In this document: positions 9,368 through 18,723 of the stretch, in pieces
Layout of the letters: each line of letters starts with the position of its first letter
How positions within the stretch are numbered: the first letter of the stretch is position 1
Assembly (NCBI RefSeq): GCF_000426625.1
Contig: NZ_KE384547.1
Span: 1,975,159-2,039,158, forward strand
From: Psychrilyobacter atlanticus DSM 19335
GTDB taxonomy: Bacteria; Fusobacteriota; Fusobacteriia; Fusobacteriales; Fusobacteriaceae
DNA length: 64,000 nucleotides
Direction: 5' to 3'
The notes under the pieces: model-generated
The model's database searches: none
Seen by the model: only the letters and a program-made list of their open reading frames with translations
Told to the model about the DNA's origin: nothing
Position numbers and translations under genes: made by a program

Positions 9368-9442
9368 CTATCCGAAGATCAGCCTGTTTATAAATTTAGT
9401 TGGGTGTAATTTTCTTTCCCTTATCCTGCTGTTCATTAACAT
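9368..9442 (-). CDS. Arginine-rich leader peptide, 24 residues
   Basis: A small reading frame with an excellent ribosome site (AAGGAGG, 7 bases before ATG) that encodes MLMNSRIRERKLHPTKFINR followed by LIFG and a TAG stop. Four of 24 codons are arginine (AGG, AGG, AGA, AGG), three of them within residues 6-10. It lies between a good promoter and two terminators, upstream of an amino-acid uptake and arginine operon. Nothing else in the leader explains the strong ribosome site. I read it as a sensor of charged arginine tRNA; that function is inference. Confidence 0.65.
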   Translation of the reverse strand: MLMNSRIRERKLHPTKFINRLIFG

Positions 9443-9488
9443 GGCGAAACCTCCTTTTTGAATTTTTTGCTCTAATTTATTTAAAGAA

Positions 9489-9518
9489 ATACTATCATGA
9501 TTTATTTAATTTGGTCAA
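9489..9518 (-). promoter_or_regulatory. Promoter of the arginine/opine operon
   Basis: Minus-strand TTGACC (9518-9513), an 18-base spacer and TAGTAT (9494-9489). The predicted start lies about 40 bases before the leader peptide, so the transcript would contain the peptide and both terminators. Confidence 0.6.
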
Positions 9519-9548
9519 CTTTTATTTTAAAATATTTTTCTATTTTAT

Positions 9549-9920
9549 TTATACGATCCTCTCAAACCTTGATATTTCATGGGTTCTGACACCATCATCT
9601 ATTATAAATTTCCCTTTTTTTTTCTTGTCTCCAGAATCAAATACGGCTTCTCCATAGAAATCTACGAATTTAAATCTATAGTCAGGAGAATATATCTCAA
9701 AGGAATAATTACCCTTTAAAAGGTCTATTATATCTAACAATCTATCCAACAATTTTTTAGGCCTTCTAAAAAAAACATTTAAAATAAGTTCTTTTTCATC
9801 CTTTGAACTAATATTTAGATCTTCCAGCATGGAGTTTAAAATAAAAAAATTATCTATCTTTCCAACAAATTTTATTTTAAACTCATCTCGTTTAAAATCA
9901 TCTTCGTCCAAAACTTTCAT
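9549..9920 (-). CDS. Unknown 123-residue protein, last gene of the thiamine operon
   Basis: I do not recognise this protein. It is soluble, lysine-rich and has no signal peptide. The middle (LILNVFFRRPKKLLDRLLDIIDLLK) looks helical and the rest alternates charged and hydrophobic residues as in beta strands. Its ATG overlaps the thiC stop by one base, so it is translationally coupled and likely part of the thi operon. An accessory role in thiamine synthesis or Fe-S enzyme upkeep is only a guess from position. Confidence 0.7.
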   Translation of the reverse strand: MKVLDEDDFKRDEFKIKFVGKIDNFFILNSMLEDLNISSKDEKELILNVFFRRPKKLLDRLLDIIDLLKGNYSFEIYSPDYRFKFVDFYGEAVFDSGDKKKKGKFIIDDGVRTHEISRFERIV

Positions 9921-11200
9921 TATGCAAGGTCTTTAGTTCTTTTTATAGGGCACAGGTCCCCACACATAGTACAAGTTTCCCCATCTATTGGTTGAGATGA
10001 TTTTCTATATGCCTTTGCTTTTACAGGGTCGATGCATAGTTCTAACATATTATCCCAGTTTAATTCTCCACGGGCTTTACTCATAGCATTATCCCACTCT
10101 ATTGCCCCGGGAATTTGTTTAGCTATATCCCCTGCATGAGCCGCGATCCTAGAAGCGATTATTCCCTCTTTCATATCATCTAAATCCGGTAATCTAAGGT
10201 GTTCTGCTGGTGTTACATAACAAAGAAAATCCGCTCCACTGGCAGCTGCCAATGCTCCTCCAATCGCTGAAGTTATATGATCGTATCCTGGCGCAATATC
10301 AGTAACAAGAGGCCCCAATACATAAAATGGCGCTCCATGACATAATTTTTTTTCCAATTGCATATTAGCAGCTATCTCATGTAATGGAACATGTCCAGGT
10401 CCCTCTATCATTACCTGTACATCTCTTGCCCATGCTTTTTTTGTCAACTCTCCTAAAAATAATAACTCTTGAATTTGAGGAGCATCTGTTGCATCTTTTA
10501 TACTTCCAGGTCTAAGTCCATCTCCTAAACTAAGAGTTACATCGTGCTCTACACATATATCAAGCAGTCTGTCATAGTGTTCATAGAATGGGTTTTCTTT
10601 TTTATTTAATTTCATCCATTCATATAAGATAGCTCCTCCACGACTTACAACTTTAGTTAATCTAGGGTTGTTATCTACTCTTTCTGCACATACTTGGTTT
10701 AAGCCTGCATGGATAGTCAAGAAATCTATCCCATTTTTTGCATGCTCTTCCACTACTTCGAAGAGGTCATCTACTGTCATATCTTTTATATTTTTCCCAT
10801 ATTTTGCTACTGCATCATACATAGGCACAGTTCCTAACATAACGTCAGAATATTCTACTAATTTAGTTCTAAATTCGTTGGTAGCTCCAAAGATACTAAG
10901 ATCCATAATTGCATCTGCCTTATATTCCAATGCTTTTTTTACCTTTTCAAATTCTAAGTCTAAATCATATGAATCTTCCGATACTCCTAAGTTTACATTT
11001 ACCTTAGTTTTTAGACCTTCTCCAACAGCTATTCCTCTAAGAGATTTATGATTTTTATTTGCAGGTATTACGATCTTTCCCTCACTCATCTTTTTAAGTA
11101 ATGTCTTTTCATCTATAGTTTCAGATGCCAATACATCCCTCATTTCCTTTGTTATTATTCCTTTTTTAGCTGCATTCATCTGTGTTGTATAATTATTCAT
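9920..11200 (-). CDS. thiC: Phosphomethylpyrimidine synthase ThiC
   Basis: Radical SAM enzyme that rearranges aminoimidazole ribotide into hydroxymethylpyrimidine phosphate. The 426 residues include [29 protein letters not shown] and the C-terminal 4Fe-4S motif CTMCGDLC. The spacing is CX2CX3C, as in the short clostridial ThiC type rather than the longer E. coli form. It is second to last in the riboswitch-controlled operon. Confidence 0.97.
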   Translation of the reverse strand: MNNYTTQMNAAKKGIITKEMRDVLASETIDEKTLLKKMSEGKIVIPANKNHKSLRGIAVGEGLKTKVNVNLGVSEDSYDLDLEFEKVKKALEYKADAIMDLSIFGATNEFRTKLVEYSDVMLGTVPMYDAVAKYGKNIKDMTVDDLFEVVEEHAKNGIDFLTIHAGLNQVCAERVDNNPRLTKVVSRGGAILYEWMKLNKKENPFYEHYDRLLDICVEHDVTLSLGDGLRPGSIKDATDAPQIQELLFLGELTKKAWARDVQVMIEGPGHVPLHEIAANMQLEKKLCHGAPFYVLGPLVTDIAPGYDHITSAIGGALAAASGADFLCYVTPAEHLRLPDLDDMKEGIIASRIAAHAGDIAKQIPGAIEWDNAMSKARGELNWDNMLELCIDPVKAKAYRKSSQPIDGETCTMCGDLCPIKRTKDLA

Positions 11201-11213
11201 CTTGCCCCCCTAT

Positions 11214-11843
11214 TTAATCTATTATTTCATTTAATTTTTTAATCTTTTCTACAATATTTTCTGCTCCTACTATCTCACTGACCATACATATACTGGCAGC
11301 TCCCAACCTTTTTACTTCCTCTACATTACTCTCTTTTATCCCACCAATTGCTACAAAAGGCAGATCTATATTTTTTATAACTTCTTCTAAATATTCCAGT
11401 CCTACAGGATCTTTTTCCTTCGTAGTTGTCTTAAATATAGGTCCTACCCCAATATAATCAGCTCCATCTGCCACAGCTTTCTTGGCGTGCTCCAGACAAT
11501 GGGTAGATCTTCCTATTATCTTATCTTTTCCAATTAACTTTCTTACATGAGATATCTCCATATCATCCTGCCCTACGTGAACCCCGTCTGCATCTACTAA
11601 AATTGCTATATCTACATGGTCGTTGACTATAAAAATAACATTATTTTCAAGGCATAATCTTCTTATTTCTATAATCTCTTCTACCTTTTCCTTTATAGAT
11701 TTTTCCTTCTCCCTGTATTGGATTATCTTTATTCCACCATCAATCATAGATCTCACACACTCTATATTAGACCTTCCATTGGCAAACTTCTCCCCTGTGA
11801 TCCCGTATATTCCATGAGGTATAGTCCCTTTAGTTTTTTTCAT
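11214..11843 (-). CDS. thiE: Thiamine-phosphate synthase
   Basis: Couples the pyrimidine and thiazole halves to thiamine phosphate. The 209-residue TIM barrel has IKIIQYREKE, VNDHVDIAILVDADGVHVGQDD and IGRSTHCLEHA, then GPIFKTTTKEKDPVG and FVAIGGI, all ThiE hallmarks. It overlaps thiF by 14 bases and is followed 13 bases later by thiC. Confidence 0.95.
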   Translation of the reverse strand: MKKTKGTIPHGIYGITGEKFANGRSNIECVRSMIDGGIKIIQYREKEKSIKEKVEEIIEIRRLCLENNVIFIVNDHVDIAILVDADGVHVGQDDMEISHVRKLIGKDKIIGRSTHCLEHAKKAVADGADYIGVGPIFKTTTKEKDPVGLEYLEEVIKNIDLPFVAIGGIKESNVEEVKRLGAASICMVSEIVGAENIVEKIKKLNEIID

Positions 11844-12375
11844 AATATCCTCCCTTATTCATCACAAGATTAGCCATTATAGAAGCTACTATCAAAACCT
11901 TAGGAGAGTAGGTTTTATATTTATCGATCCCCTTTTTAAAATCTCCAACCACATATAGATTTTCACCAAATTTTTTAGTATGTATATTGTCGGTATCATG
12001 ATGTGCTATCCCAGAGGCTGAAACAATAAGTTTATTAGAATCATAAAACTCCTCTACTAATAGAGTCTTATACTCCTTCTTATCAAAGGCTTCTACCAGG
12101 ATATCGCAGTCAAAAAATAGATCTTTTATATTATTTTTTTCAATTTTTTTATCTATGATTTCAATCTCTAAGTTTGGTGCTATCCTCGTTAAATTTTCCC
12201 TCAATGCTTCTACTTTAGATTTTCCAATCTGATCATGAAAATAAAACTGTCTGTTGAGATTAGAATTCTCTATCCTGTCAAAGTCAGCTATCTTAAGGTT
12301 CGATACCCCGCTTCTTACTAAATTAACTGCTACATTTGATCCTATCCCTCCAGCTCCTAAAATACCTATCTTCAT
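11830..12375 (-). CDS. thiF: Sulfur-carrier adenylyltransferase ThiF (short form)
   Basis: Adenylates the C-terminal glycine of ThiS so that it can receive sulfur. The 181-residue protein has the E1-like nucleotide site GAGGIGSNVAVNLVRSG and the NLNRQFYF arginine segment. It is shorter than E. coli ThiF (about 250 residues) and shows no CxxC zinc pairs, as in other short ThiF proteins next to thiH and thiE. It overlaps thiH by 4 bases and thiE by 14. Confidence 0.9.
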   Translation of the reverse strand: MKIGILGAGGIGSNVAVNLVRSGVSNLKIADFDRIENSNLNRQFYFHDQIGKSKVEALRENLTRIAPNLEIEIIDKKIEKNNIKDLFFDCDILVEAFDKKEYKTLLVEEFYDSNKLIVSASGIAHHDTDNIHTKKFGENLYVVGDFKKGIDKYKTYSPKVLIVASIMANLVMNKGGYYEKN

Positions 12376-13478
12376 ACAATCAGCTCCCAGTCTTTATGAA
12401 CTACCTGATAACCCCTTTCTCTTATGGCACTTTCTGTCTCCTCCACACTTCTGTTGTCTGAAATTTCAAATTGTGGTGTTGATTTTTCCATATCACTATA
12501 TGCTCCTACATTGGTTTTGGATCCTGCTGAAAATTTAGTCACTCCCAATCCAATCAGGTTATCCCTGAACTCCGCAACCTCTCTGGTAGATATATTTATC
12601 CCTGCTTTAGGAAGAAATAGTCTATAAGCCAAAACAAACTGAACAAAACTTGCGTCATCTAAGATATATTTACTCTTATAACCACCCTCTGCTTCATTTA
12701 TACGAGGCAGTGAGATAGAAAACTCACTGTTTAAATATTTATCTGTAAGATATTCAGCATGAAGTCCCGATAGATAAGCTTCCTCTACCAAATCTCCCAA
12801 TCCAAATAAGGTCCCGATATTTATACTTCTAAGTCCTGCTTTAGCTCCCCTTTCAGGTGTTTCCAGCCTCCACATATAATCTGATTTTTTTCCTCCCAGA
12901 TGTACACTTTTATAGATTTTTTCATCATAAACTTCCTGGTATATAGTCAGTCCGTCAACTCCAATATTACCTAACCTCCTGTATTCTTCTGTCTCCAATG
13001 GGTATATCTCTACCACTACAGAATCAAAATGCTTTTTCAATATTTTAACTGCATCCTCTATATAATCTACTCCCACTAACCCTTCGGCTTCCCCTGTTAA
13101 AAGGAGGATATGTCTTATCCCTGTTTTGGCGATCTCTATAGCTTCAGCTTGTATCTCATTTAATTTAAGGTGTTTTCTATCAATCTTATTGTTTTTATTG
13201 AATCCGCAATAGGTGCATTCATTGGTACAGTAGTTTGAAATATACATGGGGATATACAGACTTATTATCTTTCCAAACTGCTGGACACTCCTCCTCTGGG
13301 CTTCCTTTGCCATCTCCTCCAGATGATCCTTGGCCTTAGGAGATAACAAATTTAAAAAATCAAACTTAGTTAATTTATCTTTTTTTATAGATCTTTTTAT
13401 CTCTTCATGGGTAAGTTCATCCATATATTTTTCCATATCAAAATCTTTGAATTTTTCTACTTCTTTATAAAATGACAT
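12372..13478 (-). CDS. thiH: 2-iminoacetate synthase ThiH (radical SAM)
   Basis: Splits tyrosine to make dehydroglycine for the thiazole ring, the anaerobic route in place of ThiO. The 368 residues contain the radical-SAM triad CTNECTYCGF and the ThiH features NIGTLFGLGD and ISLPRINEAEGG. Its use fits an anaerobe. Genes thiG and thiF flank it closely. Confidence 0.96.
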   Translation of the reverse strand: MSFYKEVEKFKDFDMEKYMDELTHEEIKRSIKKDKLTKFDFLNLLSPKAKDHLEEMAKEAQRRSVQQFGKIISLYIPMYISNYCTNECTYCGFNKNNKIDRKHLKLNEIQAEAIEIAKTGIRHILLLTGEAEGLVGVDYIEDAVKILKKHFDSVVVEIYPLETEEYRRLGNIGVDGLTIYQEVYDEKIYKSVHLGGKKSDYMWRLETPERGAKAGLRSINIGTLFGLGDLVEEAYLSGLHAEYLTDKYLNSEFSISLPRINEAEGGYKSKYILDDASFVQFVLAYRLFLPKAGINISTREVAEFRDNLIGLGVTKFSAGSKTNVGAYSDMEKSTPQFEISDNRSVEETESAIRERGYQVVHKDWELIV

Positions 13479-13486
13479 CTTTCCTC

Positions 13487-14257
13487 CTAATTATTATGTA
13501 AAAAACCTGTCAGTGGTGACGATGCATTGGCATATCTGCTTTCCTCTGCCATCCTAGCTTTGTATGCCATCCTTCCTGCTTTTACTGCCAATGCAAAAGC
13601 TTCTCCCATCTCAGCTGGGTTAGGAGAGCACGCTATTGCAGTGTTTACAAGTACTGCTGCTGCTCCCATCTCCATAGCTTCTGCTGCCTGGGATGGTTTC
13701 CCGATCCCTGCATCCACGATGATTGGAAGATCTATATTTTCTATCATTATCTCAATCATTGCCTTAGTTTCTATCCCACGATTTGATCCTATAGGTGACC
13801 CCAAAGGCATTACTGCTGCTGCTCCAGCTTCCTTTAATCTCTGTCCAGCTATTAGATCTGGAGTCATATACGGTAATACTATAAACCCTTCACCTGCCAG
13901 AACCTTCGTTGCCTTAATAGTCTCCGCATTATCCGGCATTAAATATTTCATATCATTTATTACCTCTATCTTAATAAAATCACCACATCCTGCAGCTCTT
14001 GCTATCCTTGCAATCTTTATGGCTTCCTCTGCATTTCTAGCCCCTGATGTATTGGGCAGTAGAGTAATGTCTTTAGGAATATAATTCAATATATTTTCAT
14101 CACTATTATTTAAATTTACCCTTCTAAGAGCCATGGTTATTATCTGTGACTGGCTGGCCTCTAGCATCTTTGGTATCTCATCTTTAGAAGAAAACTTGCC
14201 TGTTCCTGTCAACAATCTGCTTTTAAATTCCACTCCGCCTAATATTAATTTATCCAT
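13487..14257 (-). CDS. thiG: Thiazole synthase ThiG
   Basis: Builds the thiazole phosphate from deoxyxylulose phosphate, dehydroglycine and ThiS thiocarboxylate. The 256-residue TIM barrel starts [19 protein letters not shown], has [27 protein letters not shown] and [29 protein letters not shown]. It is full length and starts 3 bases after thiS. Confidence 0.97.
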   Translation of the reverse strand: MDKLILGGVEFKSRLLTGTGKFSSKDEIPKMLEASQSQIITMALRRVNLNNSDENILNYIPKDITLLPNTSGARNAEEAIKIARIARAAGCGDFIKIEVINDMKYLMPDNAETIKATKVLAGEGFIVLPYMTPDLIAGQRLKEAGAAAVMPLGSPIGSNRGIETKAMIEIMIENIDLPIIVDAGIGKPSQAAEAMEMGAAAVLVNTAIACSPNPAEMGEAFALAVKAGRMAYKARMAEESRYANASSPLTGFLHNN

Positions 14258-14259
14258 CT

Positions 14260-14457
14260 CTATCCCCCTGATACAAAATATAATACTTCTACGCTATCTC
14301 TTAAATTCAAATTACTTCTCGACCAAAGGTTCTTTTTTACGACCTCATCGTTGTGTAAAATCACCACACCATCACTATCCAGCCCTAAACTTTTTACCAG
14401 ATCATGGATATTTTCTGCTTCTACTTTTTTTACCTCACCGTTTAAAGTTATCTCCAT
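14260..14457 (-). CDS. thiS: Sulfur carrier protein ThiS
   Basis: A 65-residue ubiquitin-like carrier. It ends in the required Gly-Gly (YFVSGG), where ThiF adenylates and sulfur is attached. It is the first gene of the thi operon, behind the TPP riboswitch and its terminator, and has a GGGGGA ribosome site. Confidence 0.95.
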   Translation of the reverse strand: MEITLNGEVKKVEAENIHDLVKSLGLDSDGVVILHNDEVVKKNLWSRSNLNLRDSVEVLYFVSGG

Positions 14458-14483
14458 CTATCCCCCTTTAGTCTTTATGTAAT

Positions 14484-14514
14484 AAAAAAACCGTATACCC
14501 ACAGGTATACGGTT
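14484..14514 (-). terminator. Terminator of the TPP riboswitch
   Basis: Minus-strand AACCGTATACC paired with GGTATACGGTT, then seven T. It lies between the riboswitch aptamer and thiS, so it is the likely off-switch when thiamine pyrophosphate is bound. Confidence 0.88.
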
Positions 14515-14559
14515 ATGATTGTTCTCTAAAAAAATATAACTTACTATAAATTTTATAAA

Positions 14560-14656
14560 AAAACTCCGCTTTCCTACGCTAGTGTTAACTAGATTCAGGT
14601 TCAAAGGGTCAGTAATTTTATACTTCTCAGCCACATGGCTCCCCTAGCTGTCTATT
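14560..14656 (-). promoter_or_regulatory. TPP riboswitch (THI element)
   Basis: On the minus strand the sequence carries the conserved TPP aptamer blocks in order: GGGGAGCC, GGCTGAGA, GACCCTTTGAACCTGA, then a TCTAGTTAACACTAGCGTAGG-type segment and GGAAAGC. It precedes a terminator and thiS. Binding of thiamine pyrophosphate should stop expression of the whole thi operon. Confidence 0.97.
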
Positions 14657-14683
14657 CGATTGTCTCTTTCTTGATTCAATTTT

Positions 14684-14712
14684 AGTTTATATATTTTTTC
14701 TGTTTTTGTCAA
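14684..14712 (-). promoter_or_regulatory. Promoter of the thi operon
   Basis: Minus-strand TTGACA (14712-14707), a 17-base spacer and TAAACT (14689-14684), just upstream of the riboswitch. The -35 box lies inside the last codons of the PHP gene. Confidence 0.75.
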
Positions 14713-15538
14713 TCTTTTCTTTTTTTTCTACCATTTTTTGAAACACTTCTGTAGAAATATTTCCTAGCCCTATGTCTATCCCTGCCCTGTGAAGTCCATG
14801 AAAATCAGAACCTCCAGTTAAGATAAGATCTCTTTTTTTAGCTATCTTCATAAGTTTATTTTTTTTTCTCAGAGCTATATTAGGATAATACAGTTCCAGC
14901 CCGTCCAATCCATTTTTTATCAAATTATCTATTATATTTATCACTGTATCATCTGGATGGGATATCAGATGTGGGTGAGCCAAGATAACTACAGCTCCAT
15001 TGGCTTTTAATTTTTTTACTACTTCCACCATATCAACCCCTACCTTGGGAACGTATGCAGGTTTTCCGTCTCCCAAATACCTGTCAAATACTTGATCCAT
15101 GGTAACTGCAAAACCTTTTTTTATTATTATCTTAGCTATATGAGGCCGTCCGATTACATTCCCAAGAACTTCCCCTTCTACTTCGGATAAACTTATATCT
15201 ATTCCTAAATCAGCTAATTTTTTCAGTATCTCCAAGGTTCTATTCTGTCTTTTCTCTTGAAGATTTTTTAGCCATTCCAAAAATTCTTCATCCTCTAAAT
15301 TTAAAAAATACCCCAGTATATGGATGTCTTTATTCAAAAAATTAGCTGAAACCTCTATTCCATTTATAAATGTTATACCTTTTTTTTCTGCCTCTATTCT
15401 TCCCTCTTTCAGTCCATCTACATTATCATGATCGGTAATAGCCATGACCTCTATATTATTTTGTTTAGCTCGTTCTATCAGCTGTGTAGGAGTCAGTGTC
15501 CCATCTGAAAATGTAGAATGCATATGTAAATCTATCAT
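14687..15538 (-). CDS. PHP-domain phosphoesterase (YciV/RNase AM type)
   Basis: The 283-residue protein starts MIDLHMHSTFSDGTL, the metal-binding HxH of PHP domains, followed by AITDHDNVDG, GIEVSAN, VILAHPHL and GGSDFHG. This set is typical of the YciV family, which dephosphorylates 3',5'-nucleoside bisphosphates and trims RNA 5' ends. It follows the PhnA-like gene by 12 bases, so the two are probably co-transcribed. Exact substrate is not shown by the sequence. Confidence 0.88.
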   Translation of the reverse strand: MIDLHMHSTFSDGTLTPTQLIERAKQNNIEVMAITDHDNVDGLKEGRIEAEKKGITFINGIEVSANFLNKDIHILGYFLNLEDEEFLEWLKNLQEKRQNRTLEILKKLADLGIDISLSEVEGEVLGNVIGRPHIAKIIIKKGFAVTMDQVFDRYLGDGKPAYVPKVGVDMVEVVKKLKANGAVVILAHPHLISHPDDTVINIIDNLIKNGLDGLELYYPNIALRKKNKLMKIAKKRDLILTGGSDFHGLHRAGIDIGLGNISTEVFQKMVEKKEKIDKNRKNI

Positions 15539-15550
15539 GAGTCCTCCTTT

Positions 15551-15958
15551 TTAATGTTTCATCCTTTCGCATATTTCTTTTAATTCATTATCTATATAAA
15601 CCATATCCACCAGATCATCGATCCATGAATACCTATTTCTATTCTCTATCTCAGAAATAATATGAAGTGCTGTAGCTTTTACTGTAGTTTCTTCACTCCA
15701 AATTGCATGATTTAAAAATCTCAGATCATTCTCACCAGCTTTATTTAATCTTTTCATTGTATTTTTACATTCATCACATACATGGACACACCTCTCTAAG
15801 TCAGCATCTTCCTCAGTTTTTCCAACTTCGTATACACTGAGACTCCTTCCAGATTCTCCACATAGTTCACAGGTTGATTTTGATCTTCTTACCAATTCTT
15901 TTCCAAATTCTGCTACATTGTTTTTTCTTCCTTTACTTCTTCCTGTCCATTTAGCCAT
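15551..15958 (-). CDS. PhnA-like zinc-ribbon protein (paralogue 1)
   Basis: A 135-residue soluble protein with two cysteine pairs, CELCG and CDEC, expected to bind zinc, then LRFLNHAIWSEETTVKATAL and WIDDLVDMVYID. This layout matches the PhnA/YjdM-type family (SxNKCELCG, CLNDSMWSE, DLLDMxYLDE), whose role is not settled despite its phosphonate name. A second copy is at 18981-19385. It lies directly upstream of the PHP phosphoesterase gene. Confidence 0.75.
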   Translation of the reverse strand: MAKWTGRSKGRKNNVAEFGKELVRRSKSTCELCGESGRSLSVYEVGKTEEDADLERCVHVCDECKNTMKRLNKAGENDLRFLNHAIWSEETTVKATALHIISEIENRNRYSWIDDLVDMVYIDNELKEICERMKH

Positions 15959-16030
15959 GATCCTATCTCCTTTTTATTTTCTTATTTCCACCTGTTATTA
16001 TATCATAAACAACATAAAAACTTTAGTGTT

Positions 16031-16066
16031 AATAAAAAAATAGCGAAGATAGATCCCCGCTATTTT
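16031..16066 (-). terminator. Terminator after methionine gamma-lyase
   Basis: Minus-strand AATAGCG paired with CGCTATT, followed by seven T, 8 bases past the stop codon. Confidence 0.85.
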
Positions 16067-16073
16067 ATATGTT

Positions 16074-17264
16074 CTATAACTTTTCCAATCCCTGCTTTAA
16101 ATCATCTATAATATCATTTACACCTTCTAAACCTACAGATATTCTAACTAATCCATCTGTAATTCCTGATGCTAATCTCTCTTCTCTAGTATATGGAGAA
16201 TGTGTCATCGATGCCGGATGCTGGATCAATGTTTCTGTATCTCCTAAACTTACTGCCAAAGTACATAACTCCAAGCTATTTAATAATTTCTTCCCAGCTT
16301 CTATTCCACCCTTTACGTCAAATGCTATTATTCCACCAAATCCATTCATTTGCTCCTTTGCAATCTCGTGTCCTTCATGAGATTCAAGCCCTGGATAATA
16401 TACCTTTTCTATCATAGGATGATCATCTAAGAATCTAGCTATGTCATATGCATTACTGCAATGTCTTTCCATTCTAAGCTCTAAAGTCTTCATTCCTCTT
16501 ATCATAAGAAAAGCGTCTTGCGGACTAAGAACTGAACCAGTCATATCCTTTACACCTATTAATCTTATTTGAGTTACTGTTTCTAAATCTCCTGCTACAA
16601 ATCCTGCTACTACGTCTCCATGACCATTTAAGTATTTAGTTGCTGAATGAACTACTAAGTCAGCACCTAATTTTATAGGATTTTGAAGGTATGGTGTTGC
16701 AAATGTATTGTCTACTACTACCTTAGTTCCTTCATTTTTATGAGCTATCTCACAAACAGCTGTTACATCCACAACTTTTAAGTTAGGATTTGCCGGTGTT
16801 TCTAAATAAACTATTCTAGTATTAGGTTTCATAGCTTTTTTCACAGCTTCTAAATCAGAAGTATCAACAAATTCTACATCGATTCCAAATTTAGTTAATC
16901 CATGACACAAGAAAGCATATGTACACCCATATAAAGTTTTGTCAGCTAATAAATGATCCCCAGCTTTAAGCAATGTCCACATAGTAGATGAGATAGCTCC
17001 CATTCCTGAACTAGTTGCTAACGCCGCTTCTGCTCCCTCTAATAATGCTAATTTTCCTTCTACAACACTTGATGTAGGGTTTCCTAATCTTGAATAAATA
17101 TATCCTGCTTCTTCTAAAGCAAACCTTTTACCACCTTGTTCTGCACTATCAAATACAAATGTAGAACTTTGGTATATCGGTGTAGTTAATGTTCCAAATG
17201 GATTTTTTTCTGCTCCTCCATGTATTGCCTTTGTTCCAAATCCTTTTTCTTGAATCCCTTTCAT
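16074..17264 (-). CDS. megL: Methionine gamma-lyase
   Basis: PLP enzyme that breaks methionine into methanethiol, ammonia and 2-oxobutyrate. The 396 residues open with GFGTKAIHGG and contain YSRLGNPT, the SATKYLNGHGDVVAG lysine that holds PLP, and TLYGCTYAFL. The cysteine in TLYGC is the residue that separates methionine gamma-lyases from cystathionine enzymes. It is followed by its own terminator. The NhaC antiporter gene lies 100 bases upstream on the same strand. Confidence 0.93.
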   Translation of the reverse strand: MKGIQEKGFGTKAIHGGAEKNPFGTLTTPIYQSSTFVFDSAEQGGKRFALEEAGYIYSRLGNPTSSVVEGKLALLEGAEAALATSSGMGAISSTMWTLLKAGDHLLADKTLYGCTYAFLCHGLTKFGIDVEFVDTSDLEAVKKAMKPNTRIVYLETPANPNLKVVDVTAVCEIAHKNEGTKVVVDNTFATPYLQNPIKLGADLVVHSATKYLNGHGDVVAGFVAGDLETVTQIRLIGVKDMTGSVLSPQDAFLMIRGMKTLELRMERHCSNAYDIARFLDDHPMIEKVYYPGLESHEGHEIAKEQMNGFGGIIAFDVKGGIEAGKKLLNSLELCTLAVSLGDTETLIQHPASMTHSPYTREERLASGITDGLVRISVGLEGVNDIIDDLKQGLEKL

Positions 17265-17367
17265 TTTAAGCCCCCTTAAATTTTAAAATGTTTCTACTCC
17301 ATGTATATAACATTTTTTTCTAAAACACAATATTTTTTTAGAAAAAATATTATTTTAAAGAACACTT

Positions 17368-18723
17368 TTAGAGATTTTCTGTATCAACTTCCCATACCCA
17401 TGGTTTTTTTCTCATAAGACCATCAGCAAACGGTATATGAACTGAAACTATAACAGCTAATAACAATAATTGCTGATACCACAATAGAGGCATAACTTCC
17501 AACGGTGTTACTTTCCCCCCTGCAAAACCTACTAAAATCAGCATTTGAGCTCCATAAGGGATAAAACCCTGAGCTATACAAGAAAAAATATCCAATATAG
17601 CGGCACTTTTTCTCGGGTCAACTTCATACTTTCTACAGAGTTTTTTAGCTATGGAACCATTTATAATTATTGCAACTGTATTATTAGCTACAGCCATATC
17701 TGTAAGTCCCACCAATGCCCCGATTCCTAATTGAGCTGTTTTTGGTCCCCTGATACTCTTTTGTATTTTTTCAAGGAGCCACTGAATTCCACCAGCTTTA
17801 GTAACCATAGCAGCTAAACCACCTGTAAGAAATGAAAGGAGAAAGATCTCATTCATTCCTACAAATCCATTATAAATTTCTTTTGAAAAAGTGAGGACAG
17901 TAAAATCTCCATAAATAAGACCGATTACTCCAGAAAGAGCAATTCCCCCGGTTAAAACTAGGAAAACATTCATTCCAATCAAAGAAAATCCAAGTACAAA
18001 GAGATATGGCAAAATTTTAATCAGACTAAAGTCATAGTTTTGAACCTCAGGTAAAATTTCAGGTCTTCCAAAAATAATTAGAAGTATAATTGTAATAATA
18101 GCTGCAGGAGCAGTAATTAAAATATTAACTCTAAACTTATCCTTCATCTCTACACCTTGAGTCCTGGTAGCTGCAATTGTAGTATCTGAAATTATTGAAA
18201 GGTTATCTCCAAACATAGCTCCTCCCATAACAGCAGAGAGCACTAGTGGAAGGGAAAGTCCCCCTTTTTCAGCTAATCCCACAGCAATTGGAGCAATGGC
18301 AACAATAGCACCTACAGAAGTTCCTGTAGCTGTAGAAATAAATCCGGCGATGATAAATAACCCGGCTGCAATATATTGTGCCGGTATATAAGTAAGTCCT
18401 AAATTAACAGTAGAATCTACTCCTCCCATGGCCTTAGATACTCCAGCAAATGCTCCGGCAAGAAGATATATTATACACATTATTATTATATCCTGATGAC
18501 CGCATCCCTTGACAAAAGTACTAAATTTTTCGTTGATCGTGCCTTTAAAAAGAATAAAAGCAGTTACGATTCCAGCAAAAGCTGCTATAGGAGCAGGCAG
18601 TTGATAAAATGCTAATTCTACCCCCTGAGACTGCAACATCAATCCGCTTCCTAAATAAATTCCAATAAAAACAAAAAATGGTACCAACCCTTTAAAACTT
18701 GCTTTAACGTTTTCTTGTTTCAT
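17368..18723 (-). CDS. nhaC: Na+/H+ antiporter, NhaC family
   Basis: A 451-residue inner-membrane protein with about eleven hydrophobic segments, including AKGGLSLPLVLSAVMGGAMFGDNLS and AIVAIAPIAVGLAEKGG. It exchanges sodium for protons or an amino-acid-derived ion pair. Start chosen at 18723, where GGAGGG stands 5 bases upstream; an in-frame ATG at 18744 has no ribosome site. NhaC proteins next to methionine gamma-lyase may move methionine or a product, but nothing in the sequence proves that. Confidence 0.88.
   Translation of the reverse strand: MKQENVKASFKGLVPFFVFIGIYLGSGLMLQSQGVELAFYQLPAPIAAFAGIVTAFILFKGTINEKFSTFVKGCGHQDIIIMCIIYLLAGAFAGVSKAMGGVDSTVNLGLTYIPAQYIAAGLFIIAGFISTATGTSVGAIVAIAPIAVGLAEKGGLSLPLVLSAVMGGAMFGDNLSIISDTTIAATRTQGVEMKDKFRVNILITAPAAIITIILLIIFGRPEILPEVQNYDFSLIKILPYLFVLGFSLIGMNVFLVLTGGIALSGVIGLIYGDFTVLTFSKEIYNGFVGMNEIFLLSFLTGGLAAMVTKAGGIQWLLEKIQKSIRGPKTAQLGIGALVGLTDMAVANNTVAIIINGSIAKKLCRKYEVDPRKSAAILDIFSCIAQGFIPYGAQMLILVGFAGGKVTPLEVMPLLWYQQLLLLAVIVSVHIPFADGLMRKKPWVWEVDTENL

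Noticed and set aside
9240-9450. Lysine, SAM or glycine riboswitch upstream of the amino-acid permease
   Set aside because: None of the conserved aptamer cores of these classes is present; a leader peptide with terminators explains the elements seen.
13527-14084. 185-codon plus-strand frame
   Set aside because: Antisense shadow of thiG; its alanine- and isoleucine-rich translation has no ribosome site and thiG is unmistakable.
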